Positions 16,030-26,674 are shown, numbered from the stretch's first letter. The stretch: DNA of 64,000 bases from Mycobacterium asiaticum DSM 44297 (GCF_000613245.1 NZ_HG964937.1:566488-630487); one strand, 5' to 3'. Translations and numbers: made by a program. Notes: generated by a model from the sequence alone, not told the origin.

Positions 16030-18924
16030 TCAGGCTTTGACCAGGGCATTATCGCCCCGCGGATGGACCACCTGCGGCCACCAGAACCAGCGACCCAGCA
16101 GGGTCGCGATGGACGGCATCAGCAACGTGCGCACGATCAGCGTGTCCAGCAGCAGACCGATGCAGACGGTGGACCCGAACTGGCCCAGCACCCGCAGATC
16201 GCTGCCCAGCATCGAGGCCATGGTGAACGCGAACACCAGACCCGCGGCCGTCACCACCCCACCGGTGCCGGCCATCGATCGGATGATCCCGGTCTTGAGG
16301 CCGGCATGGATTTCCTCCTTGAACCGGGACACCAGCAGCAGGTTGTAGTCCGAGCCGACGGCCAGCAGGATGATCACCGACAACGCCATCACGATCCAGT
16401 GGATCCGGATGCCGAACAGGTCCTGCCAAATCAGCACCGACAACCCGAACGACGCCGCGATCGAACTCGCCGCGGTGCCCACGATCACCAGCGCGGCGAC
16501 CACGCTTCGGGTCAGCAACAGCATGATCATGAAGATCAGCGTCAGTGCCGACACCACCGCGATCATCAGGTCGTATTTGGCGCCGTCGTGCATGTCCTTG
16601 AATGTCGCGGCGGTACCGCCGAGATACACCCTGGCATCTGACAGCGACGACTGCTTCAAACCTTCCTGTGCGGCCGAACGTTCGGCGTCGACACGCGAAA
16701 TGCCTTCCGGTGTCATCGGATCGCCCTGGTGGGTCACGAAGAATCGCGCCGACTTACCGTCCGGTGAGAGGAACATCCGCAGGCCCGTTTGGAAGTCGGG
16801 GTTGTCGAACGCCTCCGGCGGCAGGTAGAAGAAGTCGTCGTTCTTGGAGGCGTCGAAGCTCTGCCCCATGACGACGGCGGTATTGCTCATCGCCTCCATT
16901 TGATTGAGCATCGCCGAGAAGGTCGACTGCATCGTCAGCGTCAGCGCTTTGGTCGTCTTCATCGTCTCGATCATCGGCGGGATCAGCACCAGCATGTGGT
17001 GCGTCGCCTCCGCGGTGCGTGCGATGTCCTTGGTCAATATGTCGAATTGGCCGGCGAGCTGGTCGAACCCATCCAGCGAGTCGAACAGCGAACGCAGCGA
17101 CCAGCAGATGGGGATGTCGAAACAGTGCTTCTCCCAATAGAAGTAGCTGCGTATGGGCCGCCAGAAGTCGTCGAAGTCGGCGATGTGGTCCCGCAGTCGA
17201 TTGGTGATGTCAGCGGTTTCGGCGGTGGTCCGGGCACTGTCGTCGGCGGCTTGGGAGAGTTCCGTGGTGACCTTGTACATCTGCTGCATGGTCTCGATCA
17301 TGAACTGCATCTGGTCGGCCATCTTGGTGATGTCGTTCATGCGGTCCTTGAGGAACGACAGGTTCTGCATCGTCGTCTGGCTCTGCATGCTGTTCTGAAA
17401 AGGTATGGAACTGTGCTGGATTGGGATGCCAAGCGGGCGGGTGATGTCCTGGACCATCGCGATGCCGACGGTGCGCATCACGTTCTTGGCGACTCGGTCG
17501 AGCACCAGCATGTCCGCGGGATTGCGCATGTCATGGTCCGACTCGATCATCAACATGTCGGGGTTCATCCGGGCCTGGGAGAAATGCCGGTCGGCGGCGG
17601 CCTGGCCCACATTCGACGGCGCGGAGGTGGGTAGGTAGTACCGGTCGTTGTAGCTGGTTTTGAAGCCCGGCAGCGCCACCATGCCGATCAGCACGATCGC
17701 GCCACTGACCGCCAGAATCGGTGCTGGCCAGCGCACCACCGCGGTGCCGACCCGGCGCCACATTCGACCCTGGCGGGCGGCCCGCTTGGATTCGAACAGG
17801 TGCATCTTGCTGCCCACGAACACCACCGCGGGACCCAGCGTGACGCCGGCCAGGACGACGACCAGCATCCCGATCGCCACGGGGGCGCCCATCGTGTTGA
17901 ACCACGGCAACCGGGAGAAACTCAGGCAGTAGGTCGCGCCGGCAATCGTCAGACCCGACCCCAGCACCACCGGTGCCACACCGCGAAATGTCGTGTAATA
18001 AGCGGTTTCTCGATCCTCACCCGCGCGCAGCGCCTCCTGATAACGCCCGACGAGGAAGATCCCGTAGTCGGTTCCCGCCGCTATCGCCAACATCGTGAGA
18101 ATGTTGGCGGCGAAGGTGGTCAGGCCGAATACGTTGTGGTAACCCAGCACCGCGACGAATCCGCGGGATGCCGCCAGCGCGACGAAGGTCATGAACAGCT
18201 GGACCAGCGTGGTGACGATGGACCGGTAGACCAGCAACAGCATGATCGCGATCGCGCCCAGGGTGAACAGGGTGATCTTGGCCAGGCTGGCGTTGCCGAT
18301 GATGTGCATGTCATCGCTGAGTGCGGCCGGCCCCGTCACATAGGCCTTCACCCCGGGCGGCGGTGGGGTGCGGTCCAACACCTCGCGTACCGCGTCGACC
18401 GATTCGTTCGCCAGCGTCGTGCCCTGGTCACCGGCCAGGTTGAGCATCACATAGGCGCCCTTGGCGTCGGCGCTTTGCGCGCCCGCCGCGGTCAACCGGT
18501 CACCCCAGAAATCCTGGATGTGCTGAATGTGCTTGTGATCCCGCTGAAGTTGGTGAATCAGGCTGTCGTAGAACCGGTGTGCCGCGTCGCCCAGCGGTTG
18601 CTGGCCCTCCAGCACAATCATCACCGTGCTGTCGGAGTCGAATTCCTTGAAATTGTGGCCGAGACGCATCATCGCGACCATCGACGGAGCGTCCGGCGGG
18701 GTCATCGGCGCCGAATGTTCTTCGCTGACCTTCTCCAGTGTCGGCACGATGACATTGACCAGGACGGTCAGCGCCACCCAGGCCACGATGATGGGCACCG
18801 CGAAGATCCGGATGGTGTGTGGGATGACCGGGCGGTGCGGTCGCGGCTCTTTCGGGGCGGACTCCACTTTGATCGGCGCGGTGTCGTCGGCCCCGACGCG
18901 CGTCGTGCTGTCGAGATCGCTCAT
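16030..18924 (-). CDS. MmpL transporter, MmpS-coupled class
   Basis: 964 residues from ATG 18924, which overlaps the mmpS stop in ATGA; an upstream extension of the frame is rejected. RND superfamily lipid/siderophore exporter of the inner membrane, two blocks of about six TM helices each with a periplasmic loop. Proton-relay Asp-Tyr pairs are seen in both halves: GTDYGIFLVGRYQ in the first and GSDYNLLLVSRFKEE in the second. The second loop contains a long helical stretch (about 480-640, MQSQTTMQNLSFLKDRM onward) as in MmpL4/MmpL5. Length and pairing with an MmpS place it in the MmpL4/5/1 group rather than with the larger lipid MmpL at 21805. No C-terminal cytoplasmic extension. Confidence 0.9.
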   Translation of the reverse strand: MSDLDSTTRVGADDTAPIKVESAPKEPRPHRPVIPHTIRIFAVPIIVAWVALTVLVNVIVPTLEKVSEEHSAPMTPPDAPSMVAMMRLGHNFKEFDSDSTVMIVLEGQQPLGDAAHRFYDSLIHQLQRDHKHIQHIQDFWGDRLTAAGAQSADAKGAYVMLNLAGDQGTTLANESVDAVREVLDRTPPPPGVKAYVTGPAALSDDMHIIGNASLAKITLFTLGAIAIMLLLVYRSIVTTLVQLFMTFVALAASRGFVAVLGYHNVFGLTTFAANILTMLAIAAGTDYGIFLVGRYQEALRAGEDRETAYYTTFRGVAPVVLGSGLTIAGATYCLSFSRLPWFNTMGAPVAIGMLVVVLAGVTLGPAVVFVGSKMHLFESKRAARQGRMWRRVGTAVVRWPAPILAVSGAIVLIGMVALPGFKTSYNDRYYLPTSAPSNVGQAAADRHFSQARMNPDMLMIESDHDMRNPADMLVLDRVAKNVMRTVGIAMVQDITRPLGIPIQHSSIPFQNSMQSQTTMQNLSFLKDRMNDITKMADQMQFMIETMQQMYKVTTELSQAADDSARTTAETADITNRLRDHIADFDDFWRPIRSYFYWEKHCFDIPICWSLRSLFDSLDGFDQLAGQFDILTKDIARTAEATHHMLVLIPPMIETMKTTKALTLTMQSTFSAMLNQMEAMSNTAVVMGQSFDASKNDDFFYLPPEAFDNPDFQTGLRMFLSPDGKSARFFVTHQGDPMTPEGISRVDAERSAAQEGLKQSSLSDARVYLGGTAATFKDMHDGAKYDLMIAVVSALTLIFMIMLLLTRSVVAALVIVGTAASSIAASFGLSVLIWQDLFGIRIHWIVMALSVIILLAVGSDYNLLLVSRFKEEIHAGLKTGIIRSMAGTGGVVTAAGLVFAFTMASMLGSDLRVLGQFGSTVCIGLLLDTLIVRTLLMPSIATLLGRWFWWPQVVHPRGDNALVKA

Positions 18925-19376
18925 GCCGACTTCACCAGGCAGAAGGTCTGCGGATTGACCCCGTTCGACTTCTGCTCCTCTCGGACCACGCCGTCGACAG
19001 TGATGCGGCAGCCGATCCGGCCGCCATCGCTTTGGGCCATGATGTTGGCGCTCACCGAGGGCAGCGTCGTAGAGAGAGTGAACGACCAGGGCAGCGCTGC
19101 TGCGTCGACCTGATGCGTGTTGGCGTCGGCGTCCCAATAGTTGATGTTGGCCGTGGCCCCGGGCGTACCGAAGATTTCATAGAGCACAACTTTCGGGTTG
19201 AACTGCACGATCTCGATTCCTGCGCCGGCATTGGCGTTGAGGTCCTCCGAGCCGAAGATCCGGTGCAGTCGCGAGACGACCAGCGCCGAAACAGCCAGGA
19301 CGACCACCAGTACCAGCGGGATCCACAGCTTCTTCAGCGTCCGGCCAACGGAACCCGAAAGTGAACCAATCCTCAT
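18921..19376 (-). CDS. MmpS accessory membrane protein
   Basis: 151 residues from ATG 19376, with GGAAGG 8 nt upstream; the 15-residue longer frame is not used. One N-terminal TM helix (WIPLVLVVVLAVSALVVS), then a periplasmic beta-rich MmpS domain with KVVLYEIFGTPGATANINY, a Trp-Ser-Phe strand and two conserved Cys (IGCRIT and FCLVK) likely disulfide-bonded. MmpS proteins assemble with their MmpL partner. The stop overlaps the mmpL start, so both are made together. Confidence 0.92.
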   Translation of the reverse strand: MRIGSLSGSVGRTLKKLWIPLVLVVVLAVSALVVSRLHRIFGSEDLNANAGAGIEIVQFNPKVVLYEIFGTPGATANINYWDADANTHQVDAAALPWSFTLSTTLPSVSANIMAQSDGGRIGCRITVDGVVREEQKSNGVNPQTFCLVKSA

Positions 19377-19533
19377 CACCACCGCCTTCCGCCAGCCGAT
19401 CCTGGGGTTGCAACGCCACATTGGGCAGCAGGCTTCCCCGACCCGAAAGAAATATTTGCTCGGCTAAGTATCGTAAACCCTTAGTGGACGCGCGCGTTCC
19501 TCGGGGGCGCCCCTATGTGCCGAACGACACAGG
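19377..19533 (-). promoter_or_regulatory. upstream region of mmpS-mmpL with AT-rich promoter-like core
   Basis: About 157 bp between mmpS and the DapB-like gene. It has an unusually AT-rich core near 19447-19485 (on minus: TTTACGATACTTAG and CAAATATTTC). TACGAT fits TANNNT. No IdeR iron box was recognised, although MmpS/MmpL4-type pairs are often iron-linked. The DapB-like gene upstream is on the same strand, so a separate promoter for mmpS-mmpL is suggested but not proved. Confidence 0.35.
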
Positions 19534-20592
19534 CTAGCGCGCGACCCGTCCGGTCACCGGCGGCAGGTCTGCAAGCGTCACGATGCCCGGTTTCGCGGCA
19601 ACCACTGCCGGCACCGCATTGGTGACCGGCAGCGCGGTGTAGATCATGCCCAGCCCCATGAAACCGGGCTCGGTCCAGTCCTTCGGAGGCAGGCAGTGCA
19701 GCACGGTGCGCATGTTGGGCAGTCCGAAAACCTGGATGACGTGACCATGCTCGAGCGGCTTGGGCGGAGTCACATGATCGCCCATGATCCAGTTGAAGCC
19801 AACGCTGACGACGTTACGGTCGCCCTGCCACCCGCGGTGGTAACCGTAGACGCCGCCGACGGTTCCCGCCGGAATCTTCATGAAACCAAGGTCGGTGTCG
19901 CCGGTGGCGGCGGTGAAGGTGACGTCGAACGTCATCCGGTCCAGGCGTGCCCCGATCGCGTCGGCCATCATCGCGGCCGATTCGGCGAACACCTCGCTTT
20001 CGCGGCGCACGCTCTCGGCCAGACCGGGCGTATCGGGATCCTGCGAGAAGCCCATCGCTCGCTGAGTTCCTGCCGATTCATACGTCGAGCAATCCACCGA
20101 TTCGGTGATGCGGATCTCGTCGACCCGCTCGCAGGACCCGCTGAGCACCATGCCCACCATGTTCGTCATGCCCGGATGCGCACCGCTGCCGAAAATCGTC
20201 GAACCGCCCTGCCGGCAGGCCGCCTCGATGCGTTCGCGGTCCTGGGGCGTCTGTTTGCCGCCGGTGATCCACGCCGCACTGGTGCACACGTTGACTCCCG
20301 ACTCCAACAGCCGCACGAGCTCATCGATGTTGGGCCACAACGGGTTATAGCAACACGCGTCGGCACCCAACGCGATCAGCGCATCGATGTCATTGGTGGC
20401 GCGCACACCGGTCGGTTCGGGCCAGCCCGCGAGCTCGGCAGCGTCCACCCCGACCTTGTCCGGCCCGTGTGCGAAAACCCCGACCAGCTCCATGTCCGGC
20501 CGGCCGATGATCGCGTGCAACGAGCGCCGCCCGATGTTCCCGGTGGTCCACTGGATGACGCGTAGCGGGCGGTCTGTGCGTGCTGTGCTCAT
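19534..20592 (-). CDS. NAD(P)-dependent oxidoreductase, DapB/diaminopimelate-dehydrogenase-like N-terminal fold
   Basis: 352 residues. Begins with a Rossmann beta-alpha-beta, LRVIQWTTGNIGRRSLHAI, in which TGNIG/R is the dinucleotide loop, as in mycobacterial proteins annotated as dihydrodipicolinate reductase-like. Later landmarks are YNPLWPNIDELVRLLESG and FGSGAHPGMTNM. The true dapB of lysine synthesis is normally about 245 residues, so this is a paralogue with a larger C-terminal domain. The substrate is unknown; paralogues occur in lipid and amine metabolism. It lies between the transporter pair and the PE-PPE hydrolase, all on minus, 65 bp from the latter. Confidence 0.7.
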   Translation of the reverse strand: MSTARTDRPLRVIQWTTGNIGRRSLHAIIGRPDMELVGVFAHGPDKVGVDAAELAGWPEPTGVRATNDIDALIALGADACCYNPLWPNIDELVRLLESGVNVCTSAAWITGGKQTPQDRERIEAACRQGGSTIFGSGAHPGMTNMVGMVLSGSCERVDEIRITESVDCSTYESAGTQRAMGFSQDPDTPGLAESVRRESEVFAESAAMMADAIGARLDRMTFDVTFTAATGDTDLGFMKIPAGTVGGVYGYHRGWQGDRNVVSVGFNWIMGDHVTPPKPLEHGHVIQVFGLPNMRTVLHCLPPKDWTEPGFMGLGMIYTALPVTNAVPAVVAAKPGIVTLADLPPVTGRVAR

Positions 20593-20657
20593 CAGGCTCC
20601 TTTGCGCCGGGTCTGCGCCACTTGGCTGGGAGCCATTATCGCCGTGGGCTGGCGCCG

Positions 20658-21761
20658 CTAGTGAGCGCCCCGGTTCAGCACGGACATAGCGCCGGACAGA
20701 ATCTGCGACAACGGATCTGCGCCGCCACCGAAGGTGGCCTGAGTAGCGGGCGCCGTGACGGCCGCCGGGTCATAACCGTTCACCGGATCCACCTGGATAG
20801 GTGCGGTCAGCGGATCGTCGTTGCGCGAATATCCCTCGTTGACCATGGGCAGCAGCACCGCATCGAGCTCATTGAGCGTCTCTTCCGGCACCCCTGCGTA
20901 CTGGAACGGCAGCACCAACGGAAGATGCCGCTCGGGGATCAGATAGGTCGTCGTCGTTGCGCCGCGCGAGTTAACCGTAGTCCGGATGTTCTGCGGTGGC
21001 ACCATGCTCGGATTGGTGAACGCCACCGCGGTGTGCCCGGTCATCAACCCCACCAGCGTGTTGGCCAGTGCCATCAGGTTGTCCGGACGGTCGGGGAAGT
21101 CGGCGATCGAGTCGTACGCGGAGATGAACATTTTGGTGTTGTACTGGCTCTCGACCGGAGGCGGCACCGGGTAGTCGAGGGCGGGAACGACGCTGCCGAC
21201 GGGGAACATGGCGGTCAGGAAGCTCTCGCCGAACGCATGGCGGGCCACCGGATCCCCAAAAGTGGCAAAACTCAACTGATCCCGTGGGGGAGCGTTGGGA
21301 TCGGTGGCGAGCCGGGCCTGCAGCTCATCGAGGACGAGCGCTCCTTCGGACAAGCCGATCGCCGTTCCGGGGCCGCCCCGCCGGATCGCCGCTTCCAGGT
21401 TGTCCGCGCCGACGACGACCGATTCGCCGACGCTGGGTCCGTCGACACCCAGCCCGGGAAACATTTCGTCCAACTGGCCGATGCCCGGGAAGAGCCGTCC
21501 CAACACGTGACCCTGCACCTGGCCGGCGGGATAGTCGATGATCTGGCGGCGCAGGCCGGGGAACCACTCGGCGCCCTCGCGGCGGATGTACTCGTCGTAG
21601 GGGATGCCCAGCACGTGGGCGCCGCCCAGGGCGTACGCCGTCCCGCCGGGTTGCGGCGCCTCATCGGTCGGCGTTTCGTCGGCCGTCGCCGGCCCGACTC
21701 CCAAACAGCTTGTGGCACCGACGGTTACCAGCGCGGTGAGTCCTGCGAGTAGCTTCTTCAT
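20658..21761 (-). CDS. secreted PE-PPE domain serine hydrolase, Chp1/Chp2-like acyltransferase candidate
   Basis: 367 residues. A Sec-type signal sequence or anchor covers 1-27 ([24 protein letters not shown]; the Cys in ATSCLG could even be lipidated, though it is not a standard lipobox). The PE-PPE domain follows: [20 protein letters not shown], a nucleophile elbow [13 protein letters not shown] (GxSxG), a conserved [13 protein letters not shown], and a C-terminal catalytic His candidate in [12 protein letters not shown]. In M. tuberculosis the related Chp1 (sulfolipid-1) and Chp2 (polyacyltrehalose) are membrane acyltransferases that complete glycolipids beside MmpL8 and MmpL10. Position next to mmpL and papA strongly suggests the same job here. 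Lipase or esterase activity is the alternative. Confidence 0.75.
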   Translation of the reverse strand: MKKLLAGLTALVTVGATSCLGVGPATADETPTDEAPQPGGTAYALGGAHVLGIPYDEYIRREGAEWFPGLRRQIIDYPAGQVQGHVLGRLFPGIGQLDEMFPGLGVDGPSVGESVVVGADNLEAAIRRGGPGTAIGLSEGALVLDELQARLATDPNAPPRDQLSFATFGDPVARHAFGESFLTAMFPVGSVVPALDYPVPPPVESQYNTKMFISAYDSIADFPDRPDNLMALANTLVGLMTGHTAVAFTNPSMVPPQNIRTTVNSRGATTTTYLIPERHLPLVLPFQYAGVPEETLNELDAVLLPMVNEGYSRNDDPLTAPIQVDPVNGYDPAAVTAPATQATFGGGADPLSQILSGAMSVLNRGAH

Positions 21762-21804
21762 TTCTACTTCTCTTCCCGTAGTCGGCTCCCGTACGAGGCG
21801 AGCC

Positions 21805-24786
21805 TCATGTGCCCGCGCTGGTGCGGCCCGGCGCCACCCGTGATGGCCACCAACTTGCCTTGCCGACCAGCGTAGCGATGGCGGGCACCGTGATGGTGCG
21901 TACCAGGAAGGTGTCCAGCAGGATCCCTACGCCGATCACGAAACCGCCCTGGATCACCGTGCCGATGGTGGAGAACAACAGGCCCCACATCGATGCGGCA
22001 AAGATCAACCCGGCCGCCGTGATCACTCCGCCGGTGGAGCTCAGGGTGCGGATGACGCCGTAGCGCATGCTGTTCGGCGATTCGTCCCGCATCCGCGAGA
22101 TGAGCAACATGTTGTAGTCCGCACCGACCGCCACCAGCACCACGAAGGCCAACGGTGGAATGCTCCAATGCAATTGCTGGCCAAGCAGGTACTGGAATAC
22201 CAGCACGCCGATACCCACCGCCGACAGATACGAGATCACCACCGACCCCACCAGATACAGCGGTGCGACGATCGCCCGCAGCAGCGCGATCAGCGTCAGC
22301 AGCACGACAATCAGCGTGACCGCGATGATGAACCTGATGTCGTGCTCGTAGTAGTCGCGGGTGTCACGCAACGTGACCGGATATCCGGCCATCGAGATCG
22401 AGGCATCGGCCAGCGCGGTGTTCGGCTGCGCGCTACGAGCGGCGTTGGTGATGGCATTGACCTGATCCATGGCTTCGGCGCTGAACGGGTTGAGTTTCGT
22501 CTGCACCAAGTACCGCACCGAACGGCCGTCCGGGGAGATGAACAGCTTGGCGGCCTTCCTGAACTCCTCCATGCGCAGCAGTTGAGGCGGAATGTTGAAG
22601 CCGGCCATCGACGGTTGTGCCGCGTCGTCCTTCATCGCGAGCAGGAACGCCGACGCTTCGCCGAGCCCGGTACCCATCTGCCGGATCTGGTCGACGAGCT
22701 GGTCCACGCCGTCGGCGACCTGCCGGCTGCCGCCGGCGACGCGCTCCGCGCCCTGTTGCAGACGGTTCAAGCCGCCCTCCAGCCCGCCGGCCTGGTCGAA
22801 TCCCATTGCATGCAATGCCTTGGTGAAGTTCGCGAGCGCGCCGCGCAGCCGGTCCGCCGTCGCGGCCAGGGTCTGCTTGTCGCCGAACCCCTGCAATTGG
22901 TTCGCCAGATCGTTGATCTGGTCGAGGCTTCCATTGTTGCGGGCATTGACCAGCCGCTCGAATTGCGCGCGGGTGGCGGCGCACGAGGCGTCGACATCAC
23001 AGATCACGTTGCCCTGCAGGGCCGTCAGCACCGGAGCGACCCAGCCGAACATGTCCCGGACCGCCGTGAAGTTCAGACCCATCTCATGGCCGAGTGCGTT
23101 GATGCTGTTGACAAGCTTCGCCGCGGTGGTGACCTCTCTGACCAACCGGTCGCCGCCGTACTGGCCCCGCATCGAGGTGAAGACCTCGACCAGGCCCTGC
23201 ATCGCGGAAACCATCTGATTGACCTGCCCGCGGACATCGCCCAGGTTCTCGGCCAGTGTGTTGGCCCCCCTGCTCAGCCGGTTGAGGTCGTTGTCGTGCT
23301 CGTTGATCAAGGCGGCACCGGCGCCCAGCCGGGCGCCGATGGCCCCAGCCTGATACGTGGCCCTGAACTCCTCGGGCACGGCTCCGGTGGGCCGGGTGAT
23401 CCCGGTGACCGCGGCGATGTTCGCTAGTTGACTGACTCGCTCGGCCATCTGCTCCAGGTCGGCCAGCGCGCGTGGGGTGCGCAGGTCATGCGGCGACTGG
23501 ACCAGGATGTACTCCGGGATCGACTGATTCACGGGGAAGTGGCGCTCCAGCGCCGCGTATCCGATCGAGCTCGGCGCCGATGCGGGCACGCCCTTGCGGT
23601 CGTCATAGTTGAAACGCACCAGCCCCGCGCAGCCGGCCAGAATGGCCAGCACCAGCAGGCTCGCGACGAGGTGGGTCTTGGGTCGGCGCACGATCCGAAT
23701 TCCCGAACGCCGCCAGAACCGGGCAGTGAGTTCGCGCCGTGGCTTGACCCACCCACGCGGACCGGCCAACACCAGAATGGCGGGCAACAAGGTCATCGCG
23801 GCAAGGAATGCCACCCCGACGCCGATCGCCGACGACAGACCGACCGAAGAGAACACTCCCATCTGGGAGAAACTGATCCCGAGAAACGTGATGCCCACCG
23901 TGGCTGCCGATGCGGCGATCACTTTTCCGATCGATACCAGCGCCCGCCGCACCGCTTGATCGAAATCGTCACCTTGCCGGAGGTAGTCGTGATACCGACT
24001 GATCAGAAAGACGGCGTAGTCGGTCCCGGCGCCGGCGATGATGGCGCTCAAGAACACGATGGACTGGTTTGAGACGCCGATGCCGGTGACCTCCGACATG
24101 GCCGCCACCACGGACTGGGCGATCACCATCGATATGCCGATCGCCAGCAGTGGCAGCAGCATGGTGACCGGGTTTCGATAGACCAACAACAGGACCAACA
24201 GCACCAGCACCGCGATCGCGATCTCGATCGGGACGCGATCCTTGTTGCCCGCGGCAGTGAGGTCGGCGACCGTGGCCGCGGGCCCGGTGAGGTGCGCCGT
24301 CAGCTGTGACCCGGCGACGGAGTGTTTGACGATTTCGGCGACCCGCTGGAAGGCGGCGTAGGACTTCGGTGTGCCCAACTCACCCGCCAGACCGACCGGC
24401 AGCACCCAGGTGGTGCGGTCCTTGCTGGTCAACGTCGAACGCAGGGGCGGTGTGCTGACGAAATCCTGCAACATCAAGACGTCGCGCTTGTCCTCGCGCA
24501 AGGCACTGACCAGCTTGCGGTAGGCGGTTTCGTCCGCAGGTTTCAGGCCGCTGTCATTGGTCAGGACCACCAACAGCAGGTCGTCTGCCCCCGATTCGTG
24601 AAACGCCTCGGTCATCTTGCGCGCCGTGACGCTCGAGGGCGCGTCGCTCGGCAGGATGTCGAGCGGGTGCTTCTGGGACATCTGGTTCAGGGATGGGAAC
24701 CCCAACGGCAGGGCGACCGCGACGACCACCCACAGGCCGATCACCAACCAGGGCCACCGCACCACTGCATCGGCTAGCCGTCGCAA
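21805..24786 (-). CDS. MmpL lipid transporter, large class (MmpL8/MmpL10-like)
   Basis: 993 residues, starting at TTG 24786 with AGGAG 4 nt upstream. RND transporter with TM1 immediately at the N-terminus ([20 protein letters not shown]), proton-relay pairs [15 protein letters not shown] and [15 protein letters not shown], and an extended second periplasmic loop (about 400-720) with heptad-like segments and Cys pair ([11 protein letters not shown]). It has no MmpS partner. Size and neighbours (PapA, Chp-like protein, PKS) are those of MmpL8, MmpL10 or MmpL12, which flip acyltrehalose or LOS-type glycolipids. 43 bp separate it from the hydrolase gene and 76 bp from papA, so one transcript is likely. 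Confidence 0.88.
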   Translation of the reverse strand: MRRLADAVVRWPWLVIGLWVVVAVALPLGFPSLNQMSQKHPLDILPSDAPSSVTARKMTEAFHESGADDLLLVVLTNDSGLKPADETAYRKLVSALREDKRDVLMLQDFVSTPPLRSTLTSKDRTTWVLPVGLAGELGTPKSYAAFQRVAEIVKHSVAGSQLTAHLTGPAATVADLTAAGNKDRVPIEIAIAVLVLLVLLLVYRNPVTMLLPLLAIGISMVIAQSVVAAMSEVTGIGVSNQSIVFLSAIIAGAGTDYAVFLISRYHDYLRQGDDFDQAVRRALVSIGKVIAASAATVGITFLGISFSQMGVFSSVGLSSAIGVGVAFLAAMTLLPAILVLAGPRGWVKPRRELTARFWRRSGIRIVRRPKTHLVASLLVLAILAGCAGLVRFNYDDRKGVPASAPSSIGYAALERHFPVNQSIPEYILVQSPHDLRTPRALADLEQMAERVSQLANIAAVTGITRPTGAVPEEFRATYQAGAIGARLGAGAALINEHDNDLNRLSRGANTLAENLGDVRGQVNQMVSAMQGLVEVFTSMRGQYGGDRLVREVTTAAKLVNSINALGHEMGLNFTAVRDMFGWVAPVLTALQGNVICDVDASCAATRAQFERLVNARNNGSLDQINDLANQLQGFGDKQTLAATADRLRGALANFTKALHAMGFDQAGGLEGGLNRLQQGAERVAGGSRQVADGVDQLVDQIRQMGTGLGEASAFLLAMKDDAAQPSMAGFNIPPQLLRMEEFRKAAKLFISPDGRSVRYLVQTKLNPFSAEAMDQVNAITNAARSAQPNTALADASISMAGYPVTLRDTRDYYEHDIRFIIAVTLIVVLLTLIALLRAIVAPLYLVGSVVISYLSAVGIGVLVFQYLLGQQLHWSIPPLAFVVLVAVGADYNMLLISRMRDESPNSMRYGVIRTLSSTGGVITAAGLIFAASMWGLLFSTIGTVIQGGFVIGVGILLDTFLVRTITVPAIATLVGKASWWPSRVAPGRTSAGT

Positions 24787-24862
24787 ACTGCTCCTACCCC
24801 CGGTCGCGCCCTGCCGGAAACCGCGAGCCTCGGCAAGGCGGTGACCATCGAACTACTCCACA

Positions 24863-26335
24863 TTACGCAACGCGCCCCCAATGCCCGGTATCCGCGACCC
24901 GCCCGCAGACCTCCTTCATGGCGGCCGTATAGCGGGTGATCGAGGCGCGGGCCACTGGATTGTCCGGATACATCACCGCCATCACCGTGCCCTCGCCGTA
25001 CCGGAATATGTAGATGGTCAGCTGATACGAGTATCTGCCGTCGGAGTGGATACCGATATTGTCCGCATAGCCCATGTCCGCGGCGGCCAGCACGGCGTTC
25101 AGCGGAGCCGCGTCGCCGTGCAGGAAATTCGTCACCGGGAAGTTCGGGCGGGGCCAGCTCAACCACGGCGCCAATTCCAGCGCGCGGTAGTAAGGCACCC
25201 TGGCCATGTCCAGGCCCGAATCGAAGGACGCCTGTGCTGTCCATGCGGCTTCGGCGAAGGATGTCGCGGCAATCGGGACGGTGATCGGCACCAAGCCGGT
25301 GAACCAGCCCTGAGTCATGAAGTTGTCCGAACCGGTCCGGGAGTCCCTCGGGGTGAGTCCGTAGTAGGTGGGGGCGCCGGTGAATTCGTGCTCGACCAGC
25401 GCGATACAGGCGAACAGGCCGCCGACGAAGCGGGCGCCGGCCGCGCTGCACGCCGATTCGAATCGTAACGTCTGATCGGGGTTCATCAGCGGCTCGGTGA
25501 TCATGGCGCTGCGCCCCGGCTCCATTGGATTCCCAAGCGGCAGAGGGAAATCGGGGAGACTGGCGGCGTTGTTTTCGGCGAAGTCGATCCACGTCCTGAT
25601 CTGCGGCGAATCCAGCGTCAACGTCGAGGTGTATTCCCGCTCCCTGGTGCAGAAGGCGTCGTAGCTACCCGCCTCCGGCAGCGCCAGGGCTTGGCCGCTT
25701 GATGTCAAAGTCGTGTACATGCCGTGCGACTCGAGCATCGTGATGCCGATCAACGTCGCGTCCCCATGGACGTGATCGATACACGCATAGAAGGTGAAGT
25801 GCTCCTCGCTCTGGATGATCCCGAACGTGAAGCAGCCCCACTCGAAAGCGTCCGGGGTGGCCACCACATGGTCGTGAATTTCTTCGACGTTCATCTTGCC
25901 GTGGTCGACCGGTGCGAATTCGACGTCGTCGGGATCGCTGATCGTATGCCGGACGATTTCACCGTCCGGGGTGTAGTCGAACCAACTGCGGTATGTGTCG
26001 TGACGGCGCAAGTATGCGTTGAGCGCCTTGTCCATGACGTCGAGATCGCAATGTCCAGGCACTTCACATGACGCGATGATTTGCCGCGAGTAATCCAGTC
26101 CGGCTTTCGCGCGCTCGTAACAACCGCGCAGGTGCTGACCCTGCATGTAGCTGACCGGCACCGAACTGACCGGCGCCAGACGCGCCTTCTCCCGGGCCTC
26201 GGGGGTCGGGTGCCAGGTGGTCACCACGCCGGGGCGCACCGTCCAATCGTTGATCGAACCGATCGTGATCTTCCCGATACGCAATGACTTCTCCTCGATC
26301 TGGGCCGCCGCCCTCGGGCCCGCTGGTAGCGACAT
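24863..26335 (-). CDS. PapA-family polyketide-associated acyltransferase
   Basis: 490 residues from ATG 26335, chosen because AAGGG lies 8 nt upstream and because SLRIGKITIGSINDW then falls near the N-terminus, as in PapA1/2/3. The frame from ATG 26512 would add about 59 residues without a ribosome site. Condensation-domain superfamily: the HxxxD motif reads DHVHGDAT, where the general base His precedes Asp; Thr replaces the usual Gly after the Asp-Ala. No DFGWG motif was seen. PapA proteins transfer PKS- or FadD-activated acyl chains to hydroxyls, mostly of trehalose or phthiocerol. Divergent from the PKS across a 339-bp shared promoter region, and upstream of mmpL on minus. Confidence 0.85.
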   Translation of the reverse strand: MSLPAGPRAAAQIEEKSLRIGKITIGSINDWTVRPGVVTTWHPTPEAREKARLAPVSSVPVSYMQGQHLRGCYERAKAGLDYSRQIIASCEVPGHCDLDVMDKALNAYLRRHDTYRSWFDYTPDGEIVRHTISDPDDVEFAPVDHGKMNVEEIHDHVVATPDAFEWGCFTFGIIQSEEHFTFYACIDHVHGDATLIGITMLESHGMYTTLTSSGQALALPEAGSYDAFCTREREYTSTLTLDSPQIRTWIDFAENNAASLPDFPLPLGNPMEPGRSAMITEPLMNPDQTLRFESACSAAGARFVGGLFACIALVEHEFTGAPTYYGLTPRDSRTGSDNFMTQGWFTGLVPITVPIAATSFAEAAWTAQASFDSGLDMARVPYYRALELAPWLSWPRPNFPVTNFLHGDAAPLNAVLAAADMGYADNIGIHSDGRYSYQLTIYIFRYGEGTVMAVMYPDNPVARASITRYTAAMKEVCGRVADTGHWGRVA

Positions 26336-26674
26336 CAAGATAACCCTTGGTCGATGCTCGTCGATGAGAGCCGAGGTCATGACGGTGACCGCCGGCGGCC
26401 GCCGGCGGCGGTTAGGGTGATGTATCGAGGGTTGCGAACGAAGCGACGGGATGCAGGCCGTTCCATATGACCTAGCAAAGTTTTCCCAATGACGGCCTGT
26501 CGGAGCCCTCATACTTGCAATACTTGCCGTCTACGGTGATCTGCCGCCCAGCCAGGCCGGGCAGGTAGAGCAAAGAACGGCTCGGGACCTAGTTCGGAGC
26601 TGCCCCGGCCCCGGCGTGGAAATACCAGGCCCGAACAATCGAACCTGCGCTTTCCAGGCAGAGAGGACAAATGC
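26336..26674. promoter_or_regulatory. divergent promoter region between papA and pks
   Basis: 339 bp without a convincing gene. It holds a GGC/GCC-rich tract at about 26391-26413 and, at 26511-26528, two abutting direct copies of a 9-mer (ATACTTGCA and ATACTTGCC), a plausible activator or repressor half-site pair. The pks start at 26675 follows AGAGAGGACAAATGC. No -10 element is clear enough to call. Both directions of the lipid locus would be controlled from here. Confidence 0.4.

Noticed and set aside
17800..19113. 437-residue plus-strand frame opposite mmpS/mmpL
   Set aside because: Antisense to two well-supported genes, His/Arg/Gln-rich low-quality translation, no motif.
19422..19533. 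IdeR iron box upstream of the MmpS/MmpL pair
   Set aside because: The AT-rich core has no match to the TTAGGTTAGGCTAACCTAA-type palindrome beyond a few bases.
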